A stretch of DNA of 64,000 nt from Beroe forskalii (lineage: Eukaryota > Ctenophora > Nuda > Beroida > Beroidae). The DNA is taken from assembly GCA_011033025.1 (NCBI GenBank), contig WFMF01000080.1, positions 372,001-436,000 on the forward strand. Direction: 5' to 3'. The translations under genes were made by a program, and so were the position numbers. Position 1 is the first letter of the stretch. Each line of letters starts with the position of its first letter. The notes under the pieces are model-generated. The model made no database searches and had not been told where the DNA came from. It saw nothing but the letters and a program-made list of their open reading frames with translations. Shown here one piece after another: positions 55,195 to 64,000 of this stretch.

Positions 55195-55890
55195 GTGTTG
55201 ATCATCGAGTGGTTGGTTATAGTATTTACTTATGCTATGACTCAGAAATCTCTGTTTCAATATGGGTTTTCTAAAAGAATTAAGCGAGATAATGGCGATG
55301 TTTTTGAACTCAAAGTTGATAACAATGATGCTTCAGTAATTGACTTCAAGTGTGAATATTCTGGATGTTACGAAACATTTAAATCAAAGAGAGGTCGCTC
55401 ACAGCATTATCTATGGAAGCATAGTGACATTGATTCATATCAGTCTTCAGGGAATTCTAATCAAGAACAACTACGCCTGAAGAATCAGGTGGTTTCTGTA
55501 TCAGTTAACCCAGATTTAGAGGAAGAAGTTATCGACAGCCCTTCGTCTGGAGAACACACAATATCCGTGGAACTTGAAGTAGTTGGCGACTCTTCTGGAG
55601 AGCAGTGCCCAGCACCAACAGTACAACCCGGGGAAGTGGAAAAATCACCGTCTCAAGATGACTTAGAGGGGAATTTACACTCGCCAGGCGTTTCTACAAC
55701 CTATCAAGCTGAAGATGAAGGGGAAAACGATTCAGATACAGAATTTGTTGTATTAGATGAGGGCCAATGGCATACAAAGAAAACGTGTGGTGCAAAGAAG
55801 AGGGTGACTTATCCAGTATCTCTAAAAATGTGTGTTATAGATGCAGTTATTGCTTTATTGAGAACCCCAATTGCGCTTATGCTGATATAG
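55195..55890 (+). CDS. transposase N-terminal ORF: C2H2 finger and start of helix-turn-helix
   Basis: 231 codons. Met15 (55237) begins MTQKSLFQYGF, a more likely start than Met1. A C2H2-like finger (C53, C58, H71, H76; CEYSGCYETF...HYLWKH) is followed by an acidic Ser/Glu-rich linker and, at the end, KKRVTYPVSLKMCVIDAVIA, which is the first helix of a psq/CENP-B-type helix-turn-helix. The frame then runs out at 55888-55890. The second half of the DNA-binding domain lies in the next frame, so this ORF and the one starting at 55767 are one gene separated by a single frame change near 55855. Confidence 0.8.
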   Translation: MLIIEWLVIVFTYAMTQKSLFQYGFSKRIKRDNGDVFELKVDNNDASVIDFKCEYSGCYETFKSKRGRSQHYLWKHSDIDSYQSSGNSNQEQLRLKNQVVSVSVNPDLEEEVIDSPSSGEHTISVELEVVGDSSGEQCPAPTVQPGEVEKSPSQDDLEGNLHSPGVSTTYQAEDEGENDSDTEFVVLDEGQWHTKKTCGAKKRVTYPVSLKMCVIDAVIALLRTPIALMLI

Positions 55891-57458
55891 CTGAGGATTT
55901 TAATATTCACAAATCTCTGGTTACTAAATGGATTAAGCAAAAAGAAGCCATTACTGATCATGCCCTCTCCAGAAACAAGTTGTTGCACCGAAAAATTCGT
56001 AAGTCAACAAAATTCAATGATGTACACAATGTTCTATGGGAATCATTTAAAAAACATCGAGGTAAAGGAATGAGAGTCAGTTTTAGCTGGATTTGGTCGA
56101 AAGGTCGGCAGATCAGTCGTGACCTGAATGGTGACAAGGGAGTTTATCCTCGCTCCCAAGTTCATAACTTTGTGAAACGATTTGGTATTAAGATAAGAAA
56201 ACGCCAGCGTAATAAAAGAGTAGATAAGCTCCACCATGAACCAGAAATGCTTAAGTGGCACTCTAATTTACGAGAACGAATGATAAGGCCCTTATCAGGT
56301 GATAGTTCTAGTATTGATGGGAAATGGGGTAGGTACCTTCCATCACAGCGCCTTAATGTTGATCAGGTGCCACTGCCTTTTGCAATGGATGTTAAGCAAA
56401 CTTATGAAGCCCCTGTCCCTAAAGATGATAGACGACATCACAAGGTGTGGATTGCTCAACCTCAAAGTGGGCTTGACAAACGGCAGTGCACACTTCAGTT
56501 ATGTTTCTCCCCAGACCCTGATGTTTACATCAAGCCAGCTGTCATCTTCAGGGGCAAGGGACTGCGGCTCTCTCGTGATGAAGTTTTAGCTTACCACCCT
56601 GGAGTTGACGTTTTATGGCAAGAAAAGGCATGGGCAGACACGAAAGTTTGTGTGAATTGGGCTGAAACAACTTTGAAAAACGGTACAACTCAAAATGGTA
56701 TAACGAAATTCATTCTATTTGCGGATAGGTTAGAAAGTCAAGTTTCACAAGAGTTTCAACAGGCGGTTAACAAGGCCAATGGCTGTGTATGGTTTGGGCC
56801 TCCTGGTGCAACAGATCTCTGGCAACCTGTCGACGCTGGTTATGGTAAACTTTTTAAGGATTTGGTATCAAAAGCACACTATGATTGGCTCGATCATGAC
56901 GAAAATCTCGAAAAATGGTTAGGAAATTCTGGAGACCTATCGGCCAAACAGAGACGAATCCTTATAACCCAATGGGTAGGAGAGGCTGCAGGTAATATCT
57001 CCAATGAAAAATATAATCATGCCAGATGGAGATTCTTTGAAAAAACTGGGTGCCTGATAACGGCTGATGGAACTGACGACGATAAGATTTCTCCGGAGGG
57101 ATTATCAGACTACAAAGTGCCAACACCATCACCATTTGTTCTCCCTCAAATAATGGCTCAGACAGATGCGGAAGTCTCTGCTGAGTCCGCTTCGAATGAG
57201 CTGGAGTCAGATGATGAAATTGATTACGAAGATGATACTGATGTTCTTGAAGATAGGGCTGAAGATAGAGTTTTTAATTCTGAACTGTACCCTCTCATTG
57301 GTCGAAAAGTCCGTGGAAATTATGATAATGGTTGCTTCATTGGCCATGTTAAATATTACAACACAACATTAATGGAGTATGTTATCGAATATGAAGACAA
57401 AACATGTGATTTTGTGATTCAGGACGATTTCAATGACACAGATCTTGTTCTGTTATAA
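55767..57458 (+). CDS. pogo/Tigger-like DDE transposase, main ORF
   Basis: 563 codons; the true protein should enter this frame near 55855, and the Met at 55767 is a by-product of overlap. From NPNCAYADIAEDFNIHKSLV then TKWIKQ (second half of the HTH) comes a CENP-B-like HTH region, then the catalytic core: NVDQVPLPF (D199), FILFADRLESQ (D320) and LWQPVDAGYGKLFK (D356), spacing DD35D. The final motif matches the 'LQPLD.G....FK' block of Tigger/pogo. An acidic linker precedes a C-terminal module RKVRGNYDNGCFIGHVKYYN with YVIEYEDKTCDFV, resembling Tudor-like folds. Ends TAA at 57456-57458. The core is otherwise intact. Confidence 0.87.
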   Translation: MAYKENVWCKEEGDLSSISKNVCYRCSYCFIENPNCAYADIAEDFNIHKSLVTKWIKQKEAITDHALSRNKLLHRKIRKSTKFNDVHNVLWESFKKHRGKGMRVSFSWIWSKGRQISRDLNGDKGVYPRSQVHNFVKRFGIKIRKRQRNKRVDKLHHEPEMLKWHSNLRERMIRPLSGDSSSIDGKWGRYLPSQRLNVDQVPLPFAMDVKQTYEAPVPKDDRRHHKVWIAQPQSGLDKRQCTLQLCFSPDPDVYIKPAVIFRGKGLRLSRDEVLAYHPGVDVLWQEKAWADTKVCVNWAETTLKNGTTQNGITKFILFADRLESQVSQEFQQAVNKANGCVWFGPPGATDLWQPVDAGYGKLFKDLVSKAHYDWLDHDENLEKWLGNSGDLSAKQRRILITQWVGEAAGNISNEKYNHARWRFFEKTGCLITADGTDDDKISPEGLSDYKVPTPSPFVLPQIMAQTDAEVSAESASNELESDDEIDYEDDTDVLEDRAEDRVFNSELYPLIGRKVRGNYDNGCFIGHVKYYNTTLMEYVIEYEDKTCDFVIQDDFNDTDLVLL

Positions 57459-57725
57459 CTTATCAAACCATTTCGCTAAATGATGACACTGTGAAATTTC
57501 GAATTCGCTGATATTGTACTGTATTCAAATTTTAAACTGACCGAATAAGCCGTTTTTCGATTACCTAAAATGAAAATAAGCTTTAAAATGAGAATTCTCG
57601 AAAAAGTATATGTCGCAGAAAATTAAGAAACTGGTTAAGAAACTTTTAGGCTCAAAATCCTGGAAAATTAAGAAACTTGTAGCCTAGAATTTCAATAAGT
57701 TTCTTATAAAAAAAAACTGAGTGTA

Positions 57726-58680
57726 TGTAGGGTATCTGCAAAAAATTCCTTACTAAGGTTTTATTGGCTCAATCGACTCTAATAGGTGTCTAGAGCCACC
57801 AAAAAAATTGATTCAATTTTTCGAGCTTCGGAAACCTCAGGGTGGCCACGCCCTTTTTTGACCGTGGGAATTTTAAAGAAAAATTGCTAAAAATTTATTC
57901 AAAAGCAAATAGGGCATGATTATACTCTAACCCAATGTTTTTTGGCATGAGAAATCGTTTAAAACCAATATCTAAGTCCTAGAACCAATATTTTGGTCAT
58001 TATGGGCCACGCCCGGCCCACCTTTTGTCATCAAAATTATGGCCGAAAATCAAAAGTTTTCATATGGTATCAACTAGGGCATGATTATACTCGAACCCTA
58101 GGTATTTTGGCACAAGAAATCGATTAAAGCAACTTTCAGAACGCTTAATCCATTATTTTGGGCATTTTGGGCTACGCCCACTTTTTGTCATCAAAATTAT
58201 GGCCGAAAATCAAAAGTTTTCATATGGTATCAACTAGGGCATGATTATACTCGAATCCTAGGTATTTTGGCACGAGAAATCGATTAAAGCAACTTTCAAA
58301 ACGCTAACACCAATATTTTGGGCATTTTGGACCACGCCCATTTTTTTTGGCATGATCAATATTATGGCCGAAAATCTGAAGTTATTATACGTCCTCAATT
58401 AGGGCATGATTATACTCAAATCCTAGGTTTTTCGGCACGAGATTAAAGCAATTGTCAAAATGCTAACACCAATATTTTGGGCATTTTGGAACACACCCAC
58501 TTTTTCGCATCAATATTATGGCCGACAATCTGAAGTTATTATATAATGACTTAATGATTATAGGTCATGATTATAGGTCATGATTATACTCGAATCCTAG
58601 GTTTATTGGCAAGAGAAATCTAAACGCTAGTCGCTAAGTCCAATATTTTGGGCATTTAGGACTGTGCTCACTTATTGTCA
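57726..58680. repeat. ~155-bp tandem repeat, about five units
   Basis: Units carry 'aatattttgggcattttggg', 'ccacgcccactttttgtcat', 'aaaattatggccgaaaatc' and 'ggcatgattatactcgaatc'. The first, diverged unit contains 'gaccgtgggaatttt', also found in the 17040-17484 repeat, so the two families may be related. Confidence 0.85.
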
Positions 58681-59500
58681 TCGAGCTTTTGGGGCCTTTT
58701 GACTGAATATCCGAATCCATTAACAAGTTATAAAAAGGGGGCATTATGATTTATACTCTAAACGCTTTAATAGTTTAATAGTTGAACTTAAATTTAGTCT
58801 CTTGTGATACGCTCATATTTGTCACGAAGCTTTTGGCCATGGTCGTCCAGATGGCAACAAGTCGACTACAGGAGTATGTAGTTATTCAATGGAGGCAAGG
58901 ACTCTGTGCTGTTGGATACTCATTTGCAGTAGCTTGTCAGCCCTTTTGAGAGGTAGGCAGTCCACAGTCTTCAGAAGTGAAATTCGGCATGACTCATGAG
59001 ATGAAATCCATCTTACTTCAAGTTAAGCACCTTCTTGAGGATGTCCTACAGTCATGATGTACATGCAACGATAGAACTATCAAAGTATCAAGTCATTGCA
59101 ACGCAAATTTTGCTGGATGTTCATGGCAATCGTAGCAGCCATCATCGTCATAATATCAAAGCTGACTTTTAGAATCAGGAATCCATCACGATCTGAAGGG
59201 TGGAGGAGAAAGCTGTATAGGACCTCGCATGTATTTAAGTATTTAGTTATACAGTAGACTTAGACGCCACCTAGACGGTTCATACCGCGGAAGGTAGTGT
59301 CATAATGGTAATATATCAAGACAAATCATTAACAGCTACAGGCCATTTTTACATTGTTAAGATGATATTTTATTGATATTACTAAAAAAAAGAATAAAAA
59401 AGATGTTTATCTAGACCGTATTGAAAACCGTGAAAAGGGTCTTTCTAAAACTATAAATCTGGCGCAATTGAGGGATTCAATTCATATTTGGGATGAATGA
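58681..59500. other. 0.8 kb with no recognised gene
   Basis: Mixed sequence without repeats I can name. A stretch at 59400-59500 has a short open frame (LDRIENREKGLSKTINLAQL) that could be a TE protein remnant, but I cannot assign it. Confidence 0.4.
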
Positions 59501-59700
59501 TTTGATTTTGATTTTTAAATTTTGTTGTAAACTTAACAACACTACTAATTGCAATCAAATTTGAGGAACCCCAGTCAAATTTCCTTGGATTTATTGTCTA
59601 AAGTTCTGCTTGCAAAACTTGAATTCAACAGAGAAAGCACTTTGCTTGTCCTGTCAATCACCCTAGCTGAAATTTTCTCTCCTGGGGTTCTTCAGATAGG

Positions 59701-60720
59701 ATGTCACTGTTACAGGCAAATAGTAGACAAGATGACCATGGAATTGATTCTGACAGCTCATCACAAGATGTCAGAAAAATTGATGATGAAGGTGTTTGTA
59801 ATAACTGCAATGCTGAAGGTGCTAAAGAAGACTCGGTATGCTGTTTGTTTTGTAAAGTTCATTATCATGCTCTTTGCTATGGTTTGAAAGATAATAAGAG
59901 GGATTACTACTCAGATAATGCTTGTACTAAATCCTTCTTTAATGGTTTCAATCAAAATGCTATCAATAAAAGTAAGACAAAAAGATTTGGCAGTTTTGTG
60001 TTCGTATGTGACCATTGTTTAACTAAGCATGAAAACAGTGTAACATGCAACACCAATGATAGAGTGAACATTCTAGATAATAGAGTGACTAATCTGGCTG
60101 ATGATGTCACAGAAATAAAGAGACTACTCAAATCTGTTGTTAACCCACCCCCAACTATTCCTGATATTCCCTCATCACCTATTTCACCTAACACTACTAA
60201 CACTTCTACCCTAAGCTCTCCAAGCAGCAGCAGTAATAGCAGTGGTTTCAGTGAAACTAGTGGTGCTAGTGGTTCTAATGGAGCTAGTGATTCTAGTGGT
60301 TCTTGCCAGCCAATCTCTACCAATGTTTGGCTCGATCAAAATAGAGTCAAATCTCTGCTGGTTGTGGCTAAGGATGCTAATGTTGAAGGTTCTGATTTGG
60401 AGAAAACCGTAATTGATAATGGAATTCAGGTTCAGAAAAAGTATGTGAATAAGAATGGAGATACTGTCATAATATATTATGCCCGAACCAAAAATATATG
60501 CCCGAACCAAAAATCTAGAGATGACCTCAAGCAGAAGTTAACATCTTCTGGGGTCACATCAAATCTTCTCAAAGAACCCAAGGAAAAATGTCCAGTCATT
60601 GCTGTTTTTGGTATTCCTAAAGAACTAGGGAAAGAAAATAAAGATGCTATATTTAAGTATATATATAATAACTTAATAATACCCTCCTTAGCCAAAATCC
60701 CTACATTGGTGAATGTCTGA
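59701..60720 (+). pseudogene. LINE ORF1, PHD-like finger part
   Basis: 339 codons. Cys/His ligands VCNNCNAEG, VCCLFCKVHYHALC and VCDHCLTKH form a PHD-type zinc finger, found in ORF1 of CR1-group LINEs. It is followed by a short heptad-like stretch (VNILDNRVTNLADDVTEIKR) and a Pro/Ser-rich linker. The C-terminal third reads VWLDQNRVKSLLVVAKDANV and on. Sense is lost near 60655, where 'aagtatatatataataactta' appears to have been inserted; collinear text resumes in another frame (NPYIGECLKNNSSVFDILSV). ORF1 proteins bind the LINE RNA. Confidence 0.8.
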
Positions 60721-60889
60721 AAAACAATTCTTCAGTGTTTGATATCTTGTCTGTTAAATCTTTGAAGTCAAATGACAATGTTAACCAGGCTATTATCAAG
60801 GTTAGTGATGACATCAGACTGGCAATCAAAAACCATAGAAACAAGCTGTACTTTGGCCTTGTGTCCTGTCCAATTTAAGTATATATAAT

Positions 60890-61182
60890 ATGATCAACTG
60901 TATATCAAACGTTGTCATAAGTGTCAAGGTTTTGGGCACTATGCTATGGAATGTTCTAAAGCTACTTGTTGTGGTATATGTGCTTCATCTGGTCATGAAA
61001 CCAGGGACTGTAACCACAAGGACTCCTCAGATATTCAGTCTGTTTATAAGTGTTGTAACTGTGCCAATGCAGGAAAATCAGGAGAAGATATAAATCATCC
61101 AGCTTCTTCCAATGATTGCCCATCATATCGTGAAAAGCAAGACAAGCTCAAAGCATCACTTTCATACTATTCAAAAAACTAG
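60890..61182 (+). pseudogene. LINE ORF1, zinc-knuckle end
   Basis: In frame with the text before it (CHKCQGFGHYAMEC, CGICASSGHETRDC, CCNCANAGKSGEDINH) this holds three Cys/His knuckles, two with perfect C-x2-C-x4-H-x4-C spacing. They bind RNA. A 13-14-bp AT insertion ('taagtatatataa', ~60878-60890) separates it from the preceding ORF1 sequence. The stop TAG at 61180-61182 overlaps the start of ORF2 (ATG at 61182 or 61194). Confidence 0.8.
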
Positions 61183-62385
61183 TGAAATCTAAAATGGATC
61201 CTCAGTCTTATCTTAAATTTCTAGTGTGGAACCCAAGAAGTATCAATAATAAGTGTGCTGATACTATGTGTTTGCTTGAAGACAATACTGTTGATGTAGC
61301 TTTCATCTCTGAAACTTGGCTTACAGACCATGCTAATTCTATAACAGCAGATATCAAGTCATATGGATACACTATCCTGCATGAGCACAGATCAGATGCC
61401 AAAGGTGGAGGTGCTGGTTTATTATTCAAATCTTCCCTCCAGTTTAATCCAGTCAACCTCAAGGTCAATGGTATAAAAACTTTTGAATACAGCACTGCTT
61501 CTCTGACTTGTTCAGTGGATATGAAAATACTATGTATTGCAATATACCGTACAGGTCCCATTACCAAGAAGTTCTTTGAGGAACTTGATGTTCTTCTTGG
61601 GGTGGCCACCTTGAAAAGTGATTACATGTTAGTTGGTGGGGATTTTAATATCCATGTGGAATCAGTCAACAGCTTCTCCTCTGAACTAGAGCAATTGACA
61701 GCATCATATGGCCTTCATCAGATTATTCACCAACCAACTCATGCTAGCGGAGGTACAATTGATCTTCTCTTTGACAACAGTAATATACTTGATCCATCTT
61801 CTATAAAAGTGGATTCTCAGTGTGCTCTAAGCGACCACTACCCTATTTTGTGCTCTACCAAGAATATTCTGGTCAATTTGAAAAAACCGAAAGTGATATC
61901 AGTGAGAGACCTTAATACAATTGATAAAGACTTGCTTTCAAGCAATATCTTGGAGGTTGTCTCAAGCTTTGAGTTGCATGACCAGTTTCATGATTCTTGC
62001 TTAGACTTTTTCAAAAAGCTACATGACACGCTTGACCATCATGCCCCACTAGTACAGAAAACCATCTCTGTTGCTGCTCATGCACCATGGTTTGACTCTG
62101 AATACAAAAGTCAGAGGAAATTAAGAAGAAAAGCTGAGAAATATAAGAACAAAAGTCTACATCACAAAATAATGTTCGAGGAAATCCGAGCAGAGACTAC
62201 CATCATGGCCAATCTCAAAAAGAAGCAATACTATAGTTCTCTGCTAGAAAGGAACAAAGGTAACATTAAGGCAATCTACAATGTTGTAAACCGTGAGTTG
62301 GATAGGAAACAGGATCATATTCTTCCTGAGGCTCAGGACATAGGACTTCTCAGCAAAAAGTTCAATGAATATTTCAATGAAAAAA
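61182..62385 (+). pseudogene. LINE ORF2, endonuclease domain
   Basis: The open frame from 61182 carries the APE/EEP endonuclease blocks in order: FLVWNPRSINN, AFISETWLTD, GGAGLLFK, MLVGGDFNIH and CALSDHYPILC. This enzyme nicks target DNA to start target-primed reverse transcription. The Met at 61194 (MDPQSYLKFLVWN) is an equally good start. After FNEYFNEKI at 62385 the frame enters a TTTA microsatellite and ends at 62460, so the link to the reverse transcriptase is lost. Confidence 0.9.
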
Positions 62386-62427
62386 TTTTTTATTTATTTA
62401 TTTATTTATTTATTTTATTTATTTATC
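62386..62427. repeat. (TTTA)n microsatellite inside LINE ORF2
   Basis: A run of about ten TTTA-like units between FNEKI and ENIRATLPS. It shifts the frame and is probably an expansion or a small insertion within the element. Confidence 0.9.
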
Positions 62428-63825
62428 GAGAACATTCGTGCTACCCTACCCTCCATAAGTAGTTCCTGTTGTGTTGAATCTAAACCAGTTTTCTCTGATG
62501 GTTACCTGAATGACTTTTCCCCATGCACTGAAGATGAACTCAGAGAAATCATTCAATGTAGTGGAATCAAATGTGCACCATCCGATTTCTTACCAGAATA
62601 TTTAGTCAAAGACAATATAGACACCCTCATTCCACTGCTGTGTAAACTGGTCAACCAATCACTATCCACTGGTTCAATTGATGGGTTAAAAATTGCTGAC
62701 ATCATCCCTACTCTGAAGGATGCTAAACTAGACCCAAATGATTTTAAAAACTTCAGACCGATATCCAATCTTTCCTTCTTAGGTAAGCTTATTGAGCGTG
62801 TTGTCCTTGAAAGACTCAATGACCACCTGGATAGAAATAACATGAATATTCCACAGCAGTCGGCATACAAGAAAAACTTCTCCACTGAAACAATCCTTCT
62901 AAAGGTAACAAATGACTTATTGATAGCTTGTGATAAAAGATCTGCTACAGTAGTACAGTGTTGATTATGTTGGACCTCTCAGCAGCATTTGATACTGTTG
63001 ATCACAAGAAGTTACTCGAAATCTTGAGTCATGAGATTAAAATCAGGGGAACTGCTTTGAAGTGGTTCAAGAGCTTTTTGATGGGCCGATCTCAACGGAC
63101 TAGGCTGGGGAGCATTGTCAGTGACTCCATAACTCTTCAGTTTGGGGTACCTCAAGGCTCTGTGCTTGGGCCAATTTTGTTCAACATATACACTAGATCC
63201 TTGTACAAAACAATTGAAAAGACTGGGTTCATGATTCATGGGTATGCTGATGATCAGCAGGTGTATAAGACATTTAGTCCTAGTGAACAGGCTGAAGTAC
63301 TTAACACCCAGGTCATGAATTGCTTCAAAACTGTTCATGACTGGATGATTGACTTTTGCCTGCAACTTAATCCTGGTAAAACTCAAATCATGGTTATTGG
63401 ACCTCCACATATTTTGAATCAGATTAACATTGGTGGTGTAATTCTTCCTGGTAATATCTGTATAAGATTCACCTCTAATGTGCGAAACTTGGGGATCACA
63501 GTTGATAACAAACTTTCATTTGACACTCATGTTACTGCTCTCAAGAAGGACTGCTTTCGCCTCATCAGAAATGTGGTAAAGAAGCGATTCATCTTCTCAA
63601 ACGATCAGATGAAACTTGTCGTAAATAGTATTGTGGCCTGTAGACTGGACTACTGTAATTCTATTTATTTTGGTATCAACGAAAACCTGTTAAACCAACT
63701 TCAGCTTATTCAGAATGCAGCTGCTAAAGCTGTAGTGGGCCTCTACAAGCATGACCACCTAGGTGAAACTTTAAGAGAACTGCATTGGTTACCAATTAAA
63801 TACCGTGCCCATATCAACATCGTAT
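62428..63825 (+). pseudogene. LINE ORF2, reverse transcriptase domain
   Basis: Two frames. 62428-62957: IRATLPSISSS, LREIIQCSGIKCAPSDFLPE, PLLCKLVNQSLSTGSI, NDFKNFRPISNLSFLGKLIE, QSAYKKNFSTETILLK. 62958 onward: VLIMLDLSAAFDTVDHKKLL (first catalytic Asp), GVPQGSVLGPILFNIYT, the active site GYADDQQVY, CLQLNPGKTQIMV, and the C-terminal NLGITVDNKLSF. The order and residues fit CR1/L2-type reverse transcriptase. A single indel near 62957 splits the domain. Similarity ends at HINIV near 63825, where foreign sequence begins. Confidence 0.92.
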
Positions 63826-64000
63826 CTAATTGGTCATCCCCGAAGTGAAATTTGGTCATCCATTTTTTGAATTTTTTTTTCTGGAACAAAAAATATATTG
63901 ATTTTTAAGCTTTAAAACTCAATGGTATTCAGGAAATTTTGATCGAAGATTTTAGACAAATAGATTATGTTATAATCAACAATCATCCCTTATGTTAGTT
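63826..64000. other. AT-rich end of window, probable further insertion
   Basis: The LINE frame is interrupted at about 63826 by 'ttggtcatccccgaagtg', with 'ttggtcatcc' repeated at 63852. This may be the edge of another element that continues outside the window. Confidence 0.4.

Larger units (their letters stand above)
53668..57723 (+). mobile_element. 4.06-kb pogo/Tigger-like DNA transposon with HIRAN ORF
   Basis: Termini CACTCAGTTTTTTTTATAAG and its inverted copy (one extra T) are flanked by TA (53666-53667 and 57724-57725). Sub-terminal AATTAAGAAAC words and 'tagcctaga' recur at both ends. It encodes two divergent units: a minus-strand HIRAN-domain protein (53899-54279) and a plus-strand DDE transposase in two overlapping frames (55195-57458). 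TA duplication plus transposase type point to the pogo/Tigger branch of Tc1/mariner. It lies in the last visible host-gene intron. Confidence 0.9.
59501..63825 (+). mobile_element. CR1-like LINE, frameshifted
   Basis: ORF1 (PHD-like finger, Ser-rich linker, zinc knuckles) is followed by ORF2 (APE endonuclease, reverse transcriptase with YADD). This matches CR1/L2-like non-LTR retrotransposons. The 5' boundary is uncertain. Two small AT insertions break ORF1 (about 60655-60690 and 60880-60893), a TTTA-run breaks ORF2 at 62386-62427, and a frame change falls at about 62957. The right end is interrupted near 63826 by unrelated sequence. Confidence 0.88.

Overview
The window is eukaryotic and almost certainly from an animal, probably a marine invertebrate; I cannot name the species. 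One host gene is visible: seven GT-AG exons on the + strand (44334-53403) that splice in frame into a Kelch-repeat plus cysteine-rich PSI region of the MEGF8/attractin type, a family of metazoan membrane proteins. The rest is transposable elements (TEs), their remnants, and tandem satellites. I see no rRNA or tRNA gene, no CRISPR array, and no prokaryotic gene organisation.

Layout. 1-870: dispersed repeat, second copy at about 18872-20200. 2084-3025: hAT-like element. 3235-5290: ~152-bp tandem array. 5388-16690: one 20-bp satellite split by a decayed Ty3/Gypsy element (6231-13028, target duplication CAGAT). 17040-20660: ~145-bp array interrupted by an element that contains an inverted copy of itself. 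20663-24450: nested stack of palindrome, TA-target element, MULE and hAT. 24957-26264: large fold-back. 27358-28346: GAGTC/GAGTCGTC array. 29739-30874: TA-target element. 31740-44333: CTTCTAACCCC-type array broken up by LINE fragments and TIR elements. 44334-53403: host exons; every intron longer than 300 bp holds TE or satellite DNA. 53668-57723: 4.06-kb pogo/Tigger-like transposon with a DDE transposase and a divergent HIRAN-domain ORF. 57860-58680: ~155-bp repeats. About 59500-63825: CR1-like LINE with ORF1 (PHD-like finger plus zinc knuckles) and ORF2 (endonuclease plus reverse transcriptase), frameshifted.

Most unusual observation. Two introns of the host gene contain repeated copies of the 3' splice site and the first bases of the exon that follows. 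Before the PSI exon there are eight exon-start copies in a 233-bp array. Before the first visible Kelch exon there are three. In the PSI set and in at least two of the Kelch set, the copied exon frame meets a stop exactly where similarity to the true exon ends. These look like amplified decoy acceptors.

Second theme. At least six structurally different elements have TA target duplications and termini beginning CCTTA. Several sit inside tandem arrays, so the uninterrupted neighbouring unit shows the empty site directly.
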